Below, one piece after another: positions 1 to 7,139 of a stretch of DNA of 33,636 bases. Within the stretch, counting starts at the first letter, position 1; each line of letters starts with the position of its first letter. The stretch comes from Nitrosomonadaceae bacterium (lineage in GTDB: Bacteria > Pseudomonadota > Gammaproteobacteria > Burkholderiales > Nitrosomonadaceae): NCBI GenBank assembly GCA_919902625.1, contig CAKKRO010000031.1:1-33636 (forward strand), in the 5' to 3' direction. The position numbers and the translations under genes were made by a program. The notes under the pieces are model-generated. The model was not told the DNA's origin. It ran no database searches and saw only the letters and a list, made by a program, of their open reading frames with translations.

Positions 1-79
1 CATGAAAACGTTGGATATAGGGCAACGCCTCAGCCAGAATCTTGGCTTTGTCTTTCGCAATCGTTTGGGGATTTAACAT
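1..79 (-). CDS. argB: Acetylglutamate kinase, N-terminal fragment
   Basis: Reading the minus strand from the ATG at 79 gives MLNPQTIAKDKAKILAEALP and then YIQRFH before the window ends. This matches the characteristic start of bacterial ArgB, which phosphorylates N-acetylglutamate in arginine synthesis. Only 26 codons are present, so the kinase core and the arginine-sensing N-terminal features cannot be judged. A GAGAGAA stretch upstream of the ATG could be the ribosome binding site. The CheW-like gene ends 73 bases upstream on the same strand, so co-transcription is possible. The identification is by recognition of the N-terminus only. Confidence 0.8.
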   Translation of the reverse strand, partial: MLNPQTIAKDKAKILAEALPYIQRFH

Positions 80-152
80 GGTTCTCTCAATCATTTATGC
101 TTATTTAATTCTAAAAAAATCATACGATTAAATATAATACGCGCCAGGCCGC

Positions 153-662
153 TCAGCCGTGGGCAATCTGCAAAAACTTTTCATCTTTCATCAATTCCAG
201 CAAGCTTAATTCCCGCCATAACCGTCCTTCTGTGTCTTCATATTGCCGGTTAATGCCGTTAGGCAGCTTTTTCTTGCCTGATTTAGCCGGTGTAAATTCA
301 GACAGATTCCTGATTCCCAGCATGCTATAAACCATAAAACCGCCATATATCTTATTGCCTGGCGAAACCAGTAATATTCTTGATTTTAAATTGAATGACG
401 TTGAGTGGCCGCCAAGATAAACGCCCAAATCGGTAATTCCGTAGAGATCTCCGCGCACATTGGCCAAACCAAGAAACCAGGGTTGGGTAAGCGGAACGGG
501 CGCCAGCTTGGGTACCGGTATGACTTCGCCGACTTCGGTCATCGGTATCAGATAGCGGTCTTCCCCCGCAGCAACACCCAGCATTGCTGACGAAGCTCGA
601 TTTTTACCAGCGCTTATTATTTGTCCGTTCAGTGTATTTTGGTATTCTTCTGTGCTCATCAT
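153..662 (-). CDS. CheW-domain protein, PilI-like
   Basis: This 169-residue protein is a single CheW-type scaffold domain. CheW proteins couple chemoreceptors to a CheA-type kinase in the cytoplasm. The stretch WFLGLANVRGDLYGITDLG (residues about 62-80) is the conserved CheW core, and length and composition are closer to PilI of the type IV pilus (Pil-Chp) chemosensory system than to flagellar CheW. No receptor, kinase or response-regulator gene is adjacent: argB lies downstream and a divergent lipoprotein gene upstream. The pilus motor genes pilT and pilU are in the same window but 25 kb away. Start: ATG at 662 or the next codon (659); a GGGA motif directly abuts the first ATG, so the second may be used. 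The CheW domain is confident; assignment to a pilus pathway is inference. Confidence 0.8.
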   Translation of the reverse strand: MMSTEEYQNTLNGQIISAGKNRASSAMLGVAAGEDRYLIPMTEVGEVIPVPKLAPVPLTQPWFLGLANVRGDLYGITDLGVYLGGHSTSFNLKSRILLVSPGNKIYGGFMVYSMLGIRNLSEFTPAKSGKKKLPNGINRQYEDTEGRLWRELSLLELMKDEKFLQIAHG

Positions 663-774
663 TCCCGTTAAGCCAAGCTTTGGCGGACCGCGCTTTAGGC
701 AATTGGTTATTCGTTATCCGGCTATTTTACTGTATTATCAGCCATGAAATTTTGAATTCTGTGGAGTCAATGCA

Positions 775-1353
775 ATGAAATATATTAATCAATACTGGCT
801 GTCACTTATTTTATGCCTGCCTTTTCTGGCAGGCTGTGTGCCGATGTTTGCCATTGGGACGGCGGCGGGAACGGGAACTTATATCTCGGAAGATCGCAGA
901 ACCAGCGGCATGTTCATTGAAGATGAAGGCATCGAATTAAAAGGTTCACGGCGCATTTATCAGCAATTCGGCAATACTGTGCACATCAACGTAACCAGTT
1001 ACAACCGTATCGTCCTGTTAACCGGCGAAGCTCCCAATGCAACCATTAAGGCGGATATTGAGAAACTAATGATGGGTGTTGATAATGTGCGTAAAATTTA
1101 CAATGAAATCGCCGTTGCCGGGAATACTTCGCTGGCTTCCCGTAGCAACGACACGCTGATCACTTCCACGGTAAAAGCTCGTTTTCTGGCTGAGCGCAAG
1201 TTTCAGATCAACCACGTTAAAATCGTGACAGAGAATAAAGTGGTTTATCTGCTCGGCGTGGTTACACGTCAGGAAGCCGACAATGCCGCCCGGATTGCCA
1301 GTTCAACCGCTGGCGTAGGCAAAGTTGTGAAGGTATTTGAATATCTGAATTAA
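775..1353 (+). CDS. Outer-membrane lipoprotein with two BON domains (DolP/YraP-like)
   Basis: The 192-residue product begins with a signal peptide ending in a lipobox, LAGC, with the lipidated cysteine at residue 21. Two BON domains follow (about residues 45-112 and 122-190), each with the expected alternation of a helix and a V-x-L-x-G strand (IVLLTGEA, VVYLLGVV). The architecture and length match the DolP (YraP) family, which supports outer-membrane integrity near the division site in enterobacteria. A GGAG motif precedes the ATG by about 8 bases. The glcD-like gene follows after 25 bases on the same strand, so the two probably share a transcript. Function in this organism is inferred from the family. 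Confidence 0.88.
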   Translation: MKYINQYWLSLILCLPFLAGCVPMFAIGTAAGTGTYISEDRRTSGMFIEDEGIELKGSRRIYQQFGNTVHINVTSYNRIVLLTGEAPNATIKADIEKLMMGVDNVRKIYNEIAVAGNTSLASRSNDTLITSTVKARFLAERKFQINHVKIVTENKVVYLLGVVTRQEADNAARIASSTAGVGKVVKVFEYLN

Positions 1354-1378
1354 TACCTCTCCCGGTTAATTTTCACTG

Positions 1379-2746
1379 ATGTTACCAGCTAATCTGTTAG
1401 CTGATCTACAGGAGGCATTCCCGCCGGATCGCTTTTATACCGATCCGGTTGATTGCTATACCTACGCTTACGACAACAGCCGTAAAATTTTTCCGCCGGA
1501 TGCTGTTTTATTTCCGTTAACAACGCAGGAAGTACAACACATCGTTTCATTATGCAATCAATACCGGATTCCGCTGATTCCCCGTGGGCGCGGAACCGGC
1601 ACAGCCGGCGGCAGCTTGCCAGAATTTGGCGGTATCGCCTTATCGATGGAGCGTATGCTCAATATCATCTCGATAGATCCTGCAAATCGTGTGGTTGTGG
1701 CCGAACCGGGCGTACTCAATCAATCGGTTCAGGATGCCGCCAAACCGCATGGTTTTTTCTGGCCGCCTGATCCTTCCAGTGCGCTGTTCTCGAGCATCGG
1801 TGGGAATATTGCCACCAGCGCGGGCGGACCGCATGCCGTTAAATATGGCACGACACGGGAGCATGTTCTAGGTTTAAAAGCTGTGACGGGCGCGGGAGAT
1901 TTCATTACAACCGGCTGCTATACCACCAAGGGCGTTGTCGGCTACGATTTGACCCGTCTTTTGATCGGCTCGGAAGGCACGCTGGCAGTTATTACCGAGG
2001 CGACATTAAAACTCACGGCGCTGCCCGGTGTGATTGCCGGTATTACGGCTCATTTTCGCGATCTACCCAGTTGCACATCGGCTATCGTAAAAATCATGTC
2101 GCTGCCACAACTGCCCAGCGCGCTCGAGTTCCTGGATTCCGGCTCGTTGAACCTGATTCGTGGCCGCTATCCCGACATGCTGCCATCGGATACTCATGCC
2201 ATGCTCATGATTGAAGTCGATGGTTCCAATAACGATATTTCTGATGCGATAACTGCAATTCTTGGGGCATGCCAAGCTGATGAATTGATTCTTGCCAGTC
2301 AGGTGGAAAATACTACAGCGCTGTGGAAAGCACGTAAAGCTTTATCCCCTTTATTGCGTGAAATTGCACCCAGGAAGATTAATGAAGATGTTGTGGTGCC
2401 GGTTACTGCATTACCTGAATTTTTGAGTGGCCTGACGCGACTCAGTGCTCAGTACCGATTATCCAACGTAAATTTTGGTCATGCCGGCAATGGCAATATT
2501 CATGTGAATCTGTTGATTAACCCGGATGATCCGGATGAAGTCGCACGAGCAGAACAATGTTTAAATAAAATTTTTGATCTGGTCATCAACCTTAGGGGCA
2601 CATTATCCGGCGAACACGGCATTGGTAGCGAGAAACGCGCTTTTGTGACGAAAGAAGTTGATGGCGCAACGTTGGATTTAATGAAAAATATCAAACGATT
2701 GTTTGATCCCAACAACATTCTCAACCCCGGAAAATTATTTCCATAA
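1379..2746 (+). CDS. glcD: FAD-linked glycolate/D-lactate-type dehydrogenase
   Basis: A 455-residue flavoprotein of the GlcD/LDH-D family. The N-terminal PCMH-type FAD domain carries PRGRGTGTAGGS (residues 68-79) and a glycine-rich SIGGNIATSAGG segment. The C-terminal cap contains the family signatures FGHAGNGNIHVN and GEHGIGSEKR, the latter near the substrate and metal site. Such enzymes oxidise 2-hydroxy acids and pass electrons to a partner or to quinone. GlcE and GlcF subunits are not next to it, so it may act alone, as D-lactate dehydrogenase forms do; the sequence does not decide the substrate. It is probably co-transcribed with the BON lipoprotein gene and is convergent with ctaB. Confidence 0.88.
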   Translation: MLPANLLADLQEAFPPDRFYTDPVDCYTYAYDNSRKIFPPDAVLFPLTTQEVQHIVSLCNQYRIPLIPRGRGTGTAGGSLPEFGGIALSMERMLNIISIDPANRVVVAEPGVLNQSVQDAAKPHGFFWPPDPSSALFSSIGGNIATSAGGPHAVKYGTTREHVLGLKAVTGAGDFITTGCYTTKGVVGYDLTRLLIGSEGTLAVITEATLKLTALPGVIAGITAHFRDLPSCTSAIVKIMSLPQLPSALEFLDSGSLNLIRGRYPDMLPSDTHAMLMIEVDGSNNDISDAITAILGACQADELILASQVENTTALWKARKALSPLLREIAPRKINEDVVVPVTALPEFLSGLTRLSAQYRLSNVNFGHAGNGNIHVNLLINPDDPDEVARAEQCLNKIFDLVINLRGTLSGEHGIGSEKRAFVTKEVDGATLDLMKNIKRLFDPNNILNPGKLFP

Positions 2747-2775
2747 ACTGAGTAAGTCCGAATTCTCACTTAATT

Positions 2776-2864
2776 CTGCGCTTGCACTATCTGTTATCCA
2801 CCTTATCAGCTTCTCTTTCTTACCGGTGATAACTGAAACTGATCAACGAATATTACAAGCGCAG
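2776..2864. repeat. Nested inverted repeat between convergent genes
   Basis: The 146-base gap between the convergent glcD-like gene and ctaB holds two nested dyads. The outer pair is CTGCGCTTG at 2776-2784 and CAAGCGCAG at 2856-2864 (9 of 9). The inner pair is GTTATCCACC at 2793-2802 and GGTGATAAC at 2825-2833 (9 pairs with one bulged C). Further out, GAATTC occurs on both sides. No U-run follows on either strand, so it is not a classic intrinsic terminator, although a structured 3' end for both transcripts is plausible. Confidence 0.6.
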
Positions 2865-2892
2865 TATTTCTGAATTCAATTAATTCTTGAAA

Positions 2893-3786
2893 CTAGAAAA
2901 AGAAGTAATGGTCTACCAGCAATGCTACGAATAGCAGCGCTAAATACAGTATCGAGAAGCGAAACGCTTCGCGTGCCAGTTGATCACTATAATTACGATA
3001 AATTTCAATGGCGTAATACATAAAAATACCATTCAGTACCACTGCGCTCGCCAGATAGATCAATCCACTCATTTGTGTGATATACGGCAGAATCGTGACA
3101 ATACACAGAATAACCGTGTAGAGCAAAACATGTAAGCGTGTAAATTGATCGCCATGCGTCACGGGAAGCATCGGCATACCAATCGAGGCATATTCATTCT
3201 TTCTGTACAGTGCGAGCGCCCAGAAATGGGGTGGCGTCCAGGCAAATATAATCAAAAACAACAACAATGCATCCGCCGTTATCTCACCTGTTACCGCTGT
3301 CCAACCCAATACTGGCGGCATAGCGCCGGATGCGCCGCCTATTACGATATTCTGCGGTGTCAGAGGCTTCAGTATAATGGTATAAATAATGGCATATCCC
3401 ACAAAGGTTCCCAGCGTCAACCACATGGTCAATGCATTAATCCATTCAAATAAAATGAAGAGCCCTAATCCACCGACAATCGTCAGAAAAAACAATGTCT
3501 CCGGCACGCTGACTTTCCCTTGCGGCAGTGGTCTGCCTTTTGTGCGTGCCATGACCGCATCCATCTTTTGTTCCACCAAGCAATTCAATGCAGCCGCTGC
3601 TCCAGCTACAAGCGCAATACCAATTGTTCCTAATATCAAGGTATCTAAAGGAACTGCGCCAGGTACTGCCAGGAACATACCAATCACTGCGGTAAAAACA
3701 ATCAGCGATACAACACGCGGCTTGGTCAAACGGTAAAACTGGTTGATTCGCGATGCTGTTTCATGCCAAGTCATACTAGTAGACAT
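2893..3786 (-). CDS. ctaB: Protoheme IX farnesyltransferase (heme O synthase)
   Basis: A 297-residue polytopic membrane protein of the UbiA prenyltransferase superfamily. It transfers a farnesyl group to protoheme to make heme O, the precursor of heme A for the oxidase encoded upstream. The first polyprenyl-binding loop reads NCLVEQKMDAVMARTKGRP (starting near residue 67), and a second conserved loop contains YRKNEYASIGMPMLP. About nine hydrophobic helices are visible. A GAGGAG ribosome binding site precedes the ATG at 3786. It is the last gene of the cox operon, 89 bases after the SCO-like gene. Heme A synthase, often found just before ctaB in this gene order, is missing here. Confidence 0.95.
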   Translation of the reverse strand: MSTSMTWHETASRINQFYRLTKPRVVSLIVFTAVIGMFLAVPGAVPLDTLILGTIGIALVAGAAAALNCLVEQKMDAVMARTKGRPLPQGKVSVPETLFFLTIVGGLGLFILFEWINALTMWLTLGTFVGYAIIYTIILKPLTPQNIVIGGASGAMPPVLGWTAVTGEITADALLLFLIIFAWTPPHFWALALYRKNEYASIGMPMLPVTHGDQFTRLHVLLYTVILCIVTILPYITQMSGLIYLASAVVLNGIFMYYAIEIYRNYSDQLAREAFRFSILYLALLFVALLVDHYFFF

Positions 3787-3875
3787 GCCTTTGATCTCCT
3801 CTATTCATTTGAATTGAATATTCTTATCTTTTGATCCATGCCGATTTTGCTTCGACATGAACATACTTTGTGTTG

Positions 3876-4457
3876 TTAATGCTCTAACTGTGAAACATGT
3901 AACAATCTTTTTATATCATGACCCATTTTTGTGCCATCCACGTTCTCAGGAAAGCGCATCATTAAATTACCAATCGGATCAATTAAGTAGATGTGCTTAG
4001 TCTGCGATTCTCTAGTTTCGATGAAACCGAGTATTTCACTATCTTTTGCATTGACAAAGAGTGTGCCTTCATATTGCTTTACTAATTCGGCATCCGGGAT
4101 AACGTTATCGTTGATAAGCCATAATCGTTCAATCCGATGCTTTTCTTTACCTTGCACCAATCGCACTTGGCGCATGAAATATAACTTTTCCTGGCAGGCC
4201 TCATCACAGTAGCCTGAATCTATGGTTACGAGTATCCATTTGCCATGCAGATCCTTCATTCGGAGGATCGTATTATCACTTTGATTGGTACCTGCCCCAA
4301 TAACTTTAACGATAGGTATCAGATCTCCATAGTGTTTACTTTCCGGTCTGTATTCCAGAAAATATAGCGTATAAGAAATAACAACCGGTGCGCACATTAA
4401 TGCCAGCAGTAGCAAAAACTTACGTCGATTCGATTTTTGAATTTTTTCGTTTAACAT
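3876..4457 (-). CDS. Membrane-anchored SCO-like/thioredoxin-fold oxidase assembly protein
   Basis: A 193-residue protein with one N-terminal transmembrane anchor (about residues 13-34) and a periplasmic domain of thioredoxin-like layout. CDEAC at residues 84-88 matches the CxxxC copper/thiol motif position of SCO1/SenC proteins. HIYLIDPIGNLMMRF (from residue 155) resembles the SCO region that supplies a histidine ligand. Genes like this sit between SURF1 and the heme synthesis genes in betaproteobacterial cox operons and are often left unnamed. A role in copper delivery or thiol reduction for the CuA site is inferred. Its ATG lies inside SURF1, overlapping it by 38 bases, and has only a weak ribosome binding site, so translation is probably coupled. 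Confidence 0.75.
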   Translation of the reverse strand: MLNEKIQKSNRRKFLLLLALMCAPVVISYTLYFLEYRPESKHYGDLIPIVKVIGAGTNQSDNTILRMKDLHGKWILVTIDSGYCDEACQEKLYFMRQVRLVQGKEKHRIERLWLINDNVIPDAELVKQYEGTLFVNAKDSEILGFIETRESQTKHIYLIDPIGNLMMRFPENVDGTKMGHDIKRLLHVSQLEH

Positions 4458-5148
4458 TCAATACTAAAAAAATAATTATTGCTGTAGCCGCTAATAAAAA
4501 CCATTGGACGGCATAGCCTAAATTTTTGGCAGCACCTGAATCGGGTCTATCCCAATCGCGTATCAATCCGTCTTCCACTTGATCTTTCTGCAATATCATC
4601 AGAGGCTGCATTTCCAGTCTCGTTATTTCCTGATAACGTTGCAAATTAAAATTATCCCAGACTACACCGGGTGTTACCTTATCAGAGAGCTTCAGAGTTC
4701 TCAATTCTGGCGATACCACCAAGCCCGTCACCTTTACTTCACCCTTAATTTCAGTAATCTGCGGCAATACTGATCGGTCATACCCTGTTGCAATCCAGCC
4801 TCTGTTGATCACAACATGCAGTGGGCCATTTGAAACTTTAAGTGGTGTGATGATGTGATAACCCGCTCGCCCTTGGTAAGTTTTATTGTCCAGATATATC
4901 GTATGCTCAGCTAGATACTCACCTCTCACCTCGACTTCACGATACTGAAAATCTTCTAGCTTTACTAAAGTTCCTGGCAATGTGACCGGAGGTTGCTTTG
5001 CGTGTTGTGCAAGTTGCTCGTGCCGTGCATTTTTTTCATCGGCACGAGATAATTGCCATTTACCTAATTCGATAAAAATGATTACAAATACTGCCGTAAC
5101 AAAGATTACCCATAACTTTGGCTCAAAGCGGTATCCCAATACAATCAT
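4420..5148 (-). CDS. SURF1 family cytochrome oxidase assembly protein
   Basis: The 242-residue product has the SURF1 plan: an N-terminal membrane helix (about 12-30), the conserved GKWQLSRADEKN segment just after it, a soluble domain with VVINRGWIATGYD, and a C-terminal helix (about 212-231). SURF1 helps insert heme a into subunit I. The gene follows coxC after a 213-base spacer and overlaps the next gene by 38 bases. The spacer is unusual for this operon because it carries a structured repeat in place of a gene. Confidence 0.9.
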   Translation of the reverse strand: MIVLGYRFEPKLWVIFVTAVFVIIFIELGKWQLSRADEKNARHEQLAQHAKQPPVTLPGTLVKLEDFQYREVEVRGEYLAEHTIYLDNKTYQGRAGYHIITPLKVSNGPLHVVINRGWIATGYDRSVLPQITEIKGEVKVTGLVVSPELRTLKLSDKVTPGVVWDNFNLQRYQEITRLEMQPLMILQKDQVEDGLIRDWDRPDSGAAKNLGYAVQWFLLAATAIIIFLVLNVKRKNSKIEST

Positions 5149-5263
5149 TTTCTGTCTGTATAAATTTTGATACTCGATTGACTGCTATTCTATGAAATAG
5201 AACCTAGCTTATCAGTCAGCTTTAGAAAAAAACCAATGGAGTTTCTTTTCTTAATTCAAAAAC

Positions 5264-5350
5264 AAAAGATTCCAGACCTTTACACGCCACCAGAAGTGAG
5301 AAGTATTCTTTTCTGGTATCTATTATCTGGTGCAAAAGCCGGAATCTTTT
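5264..5350. repeat. Imperfect hairpin in the coxC-SURF1 spacer
   Basis: Immediately downstream of coxC on the transcribed strand, a 10-base perfect dyad (AAAAGATTCC at 5264-5273, GGAATCTTTT at 5341-5350) encloses two alternative inner pairings. One is ACCAGAA (5289-5295) with TTCTGGT (5311-5317). The other is CACCAGA (5288-5294) with TCTGGTG (5326-5332). The inner pairings are mutually exclusive. It could be a partial terminator, an mRNA-processing site or a remnant of a small repeat element. No gene on either strand is convincing in the spacer. Confidence 0.6.
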
Positions 5351-5361
5351 TTACTACCTAC

Positions 5362-6219
5362 TTACATCAAATATACGAATATAAACAGACCCAACCATAC
5401 CACGTCAACAAAGTGCCAGTACCAAGCCACACCTTCGAAACCAAAGTGATGCTCAGGTGAGAAGTGCCCGGCTACGCTACGGAAGTAGATGACCGTCAAC
5501 ATGATTGCACCCACGGTTACATGGAAACCATGAAAACCCGTCAACATAAAGAATGTCGAGCCATAGGCACCCGTGGTCATTTTCAGGTTGAGATCATTAT
5601 AGGCGTGGATATATTCGTAAGCTTGGCAACCTATGAATAAAGCACCTAAAAATATAGTAGCCAGCAGCCATTTCTTTAGACCATCACGTCTGTTTTCTTT
5701 CAACGCATGATGCGCCAAAGTACACGTTACACCTGATAATAAAAGTAACAGTGTATTGAATGCTGGCAAGCCCCATGCACCCATTGGAGTAAATTGCTCA
5801 TGCACACCAGGACCCGCAGTTGGCCATGCGCCATCATATGCAGACCAAAATGAGTTTCCCAATACGGTGCTTTCTTCTATCAGCCACGGTATCGATAAAT
5901 TACGCATGTAAAATAACGCACCAAAAAATGCACAGAAGAACATTACCTCGGTCAAAATAAACCAACTCATGCCCCATCGAAAGGATTTATCTACCTGACT
6001 ATTAAATTTACCACTTTCACTTTCTCTTGCTACAGTCCCAAACCATCCAAATAACATATAAATCAGGATAGCAAAGCCTATCGCCAAAAGACCATAACCA
6101 AGCTCAATTTTATTCATGGTCAGGGCAGCACCCGATCCCAAAAATAATAGCGCGGTCGATCCAATTATTGGATATGCCGATGGAGCTGGGACATAATAGT
6201 GCCCGGATTCTTGACTCAT
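5362..6219 (-). CDS. ctaE: Cytochrome c oxidase subunit III
   Basis: A 285-residue membrane protein with about seven helices. Recognisable subunit III segments include WGMSWFILTEVMFFCAFFGA (from about residue 82), FHGFHVTVG and the C-terminal WYWHFVDVVWLGLFIFVYL. Subunit III is not itself a redox centre but stabilises proton uptake in aa3-type oxidases. A strong AGGAGGAGA ribosome binding site lies just before the ATG at 6219. It follows the DUF2970 gene by 34 bases. The plus-strand reading frame overlapping its 3' end is a shadow. Confidence 0.96.
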   Translation of the reverse strand: MSQESGHYYVPAPSAYPIIGSTALLFLGSGAALTMNKIELGYGLLAIGFAILIYMLFGWFGTVARESESGKFNSQVDKSFRWGMSWFILTEVMFFCAFFGALFYMRNLSIPWLIEESTVLGNSFWSAYDGAWPTAGPGVHEQFTPMGAWGLPAFNTLLLLLSGVTCTLAHHALKENRRDGLKKWLLATIFLGALFIGCQAYEYIHAYNDLNLKMTTGAYGSTFFMLTGFHGFHVTVGAIMLTVIYFRSVAGHFSPEHHFGFEGVAWYWHFVDVVWLGLFIFVYLM

Positions 6220-6253
6220 TCTGATCTCCTCCTACTTATGATTTATTCAATTT

Positions 6254-6463
6254 CTAACTAAGAACCAACTTAACCAGTAACAACACGCCAATTACAAAAA
6301 GCAAACCTCCGATAATTCCACCAATAATTACTTGAGCTGGTTTTAATGTCGCAGCATCATTTTCAAGATCACTTTTTTTTCGAATTCCCATAAAAGCGGA
6401 AATTACTGCCTTAGCAATTTGCCAAACACTCGCATTTGCTGTTTTTTTAGTAATTTTGTCCAA
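6254..6463 (-). CDS. DUF2970 small membrane protein
   Basis: A 69-residue protein with a soluble, charged first half and one C-terminal transmembrane helix (about residues 46-68). The pattern WQIAKAVISAFMGIRKKSD, then a K-P-x-x-V-I-I-x-G segment, is that of DUF2970, found almost exclusively between ctaG and coxC in betaproteobacterial oxidase operons. Its molecular role is unknown; its position suggests an assembly or stability function. Translation appears to start at TTG (6463), because no ATG is available and a TAAGGA motif overlapping the ctaG stop sits about eight bases upstream. Confidence 0.85.
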   Translation of the reverse strand: MDKITKKTANASVWQIAKAVISAFMGIRKKSDLENDAATLKPAQVIIGGIIGGLLFVIGVLLLVKLVLS

Positions 6464-6474
6464 ACTTTGGTTCC

Positions 6475-7020
6475 TTATTTTTTAGCCGGACTTGCGCCAT
6501 CTGGCAGTTCAAAAAAAGTGTATGAAATAGTCACAGTGTGTATATCTGCAGGCAAGCTTGGTTCAATTACGAATTGCACTGGCATCTGCCTGGTTTCATT
6601 TGGTTCAAGCACCTGTTTTGTGAAACAAAAACACTCAAATTTTTTCAAATATTTATCCAGAAATCGTGGGCTATAACTAGGTATTGCCTGCCCGTTAATT
6701 TCACGATCTGAATTATTAACAATTTCATACATCACATTGACCGGTTCACCCGGATGAATGCGAGCACTGGTCTGCAGGGGTCTGAATTGCCAGGGTAAAC
6801 CCCTTGTATTGGCATCAAATTCTACAGTTATCCAGCGCCCTTCATCCACACGGGTTTCTTTAGTCCGCACATCCGGTTGCAGCAAATTATTGATTCCGGT
6901 GACTTCGCAGAACTTTTCATAAAATGGTACTAGCGCATAACCAAAAACAAACATAACTAATGTGAAAATAAGCAACTTTTTCATCATCACTACATTGACT
7001 TTTGATTTGCTTTCTACCAT
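6475..7020 (-). CDS. ctaG: CtaG/Cox11 copper chaperone for the CuB site
   Basis: This 181-residue protein has one N-terminal membrane helix (about residues 13-31) and a periplasmic immunoglobulin-like domain. It carries the diagnostic copper-binding motif FECFCF and the conserved FYEKFCEVTG segment just after the helix. Cox11 proteins deliver copper to CuB in subunit I. The gene begins within the last codons of the 34-residue small assembly protein, so the two are translationally coupled, and DUF2970 follows after 11 bases. Confidence 0.95.
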   Translation of the reverse strand: MVESKSKVNVVMMKKLLIFTLVMFVFGYALVPFYEKFCEVTGINNLLQPDVRTKETRVDEGRWITVEFDANTRGLPWQFRPLQTSARIHPGEPVNVMYEIVNNSDREINGQAIPSYSPRFLDKYLKKFECFCFTKQVLEPNETRQMPVQFVIEPSLPADIHTVTISYTFFELPDGASPAKK

Positions 7021-7118
7021 TGTTTTACAATAATCACCAAATAAAGGGCTACAACTGTAATTAACAGAAACATCGCTGTTCTAAGCTTCTTACGCTTTAA
7101 TTCTGTTTCTTGTGACAT
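7014..7118 (-). CDS. Tiny cytochrome oxidase assembly protein (34 aa)
   Basis: The minus strand from 7118 encodes MSQETELKRKKLRTAMFLLI followed by TVVALYLVIIVKQW. It has a basic N-terminus and one membrane helix, so it is probably N-in. Its stop overlaps the ctaG start by seven bases (the W codon and stop run through ATGGTAG). A one-helix protein of this size at this exact position is a known feature of betaproteobacterial cox operons, annotated as a small assembly protein. The function is otherwise unknown. It is too short for normal ORF cut-offs, but the position, overlap and composition support it. Confidence 0.75.
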   Translation of the reverse strand: MSQETELKRKKLRTAMFLLITVVALYLVIIVKQW

Positions 7119-7139
7119 ACGTTTTTCTCTTACTGTCTT

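Noticed and set aside
5236..5460. 74-residue plus-strand frame over the coxC end and the spacer
   Set aside because: Its second half is antisense to conserved coxC codons and its first half is the hairpin; no ribosome binding site.
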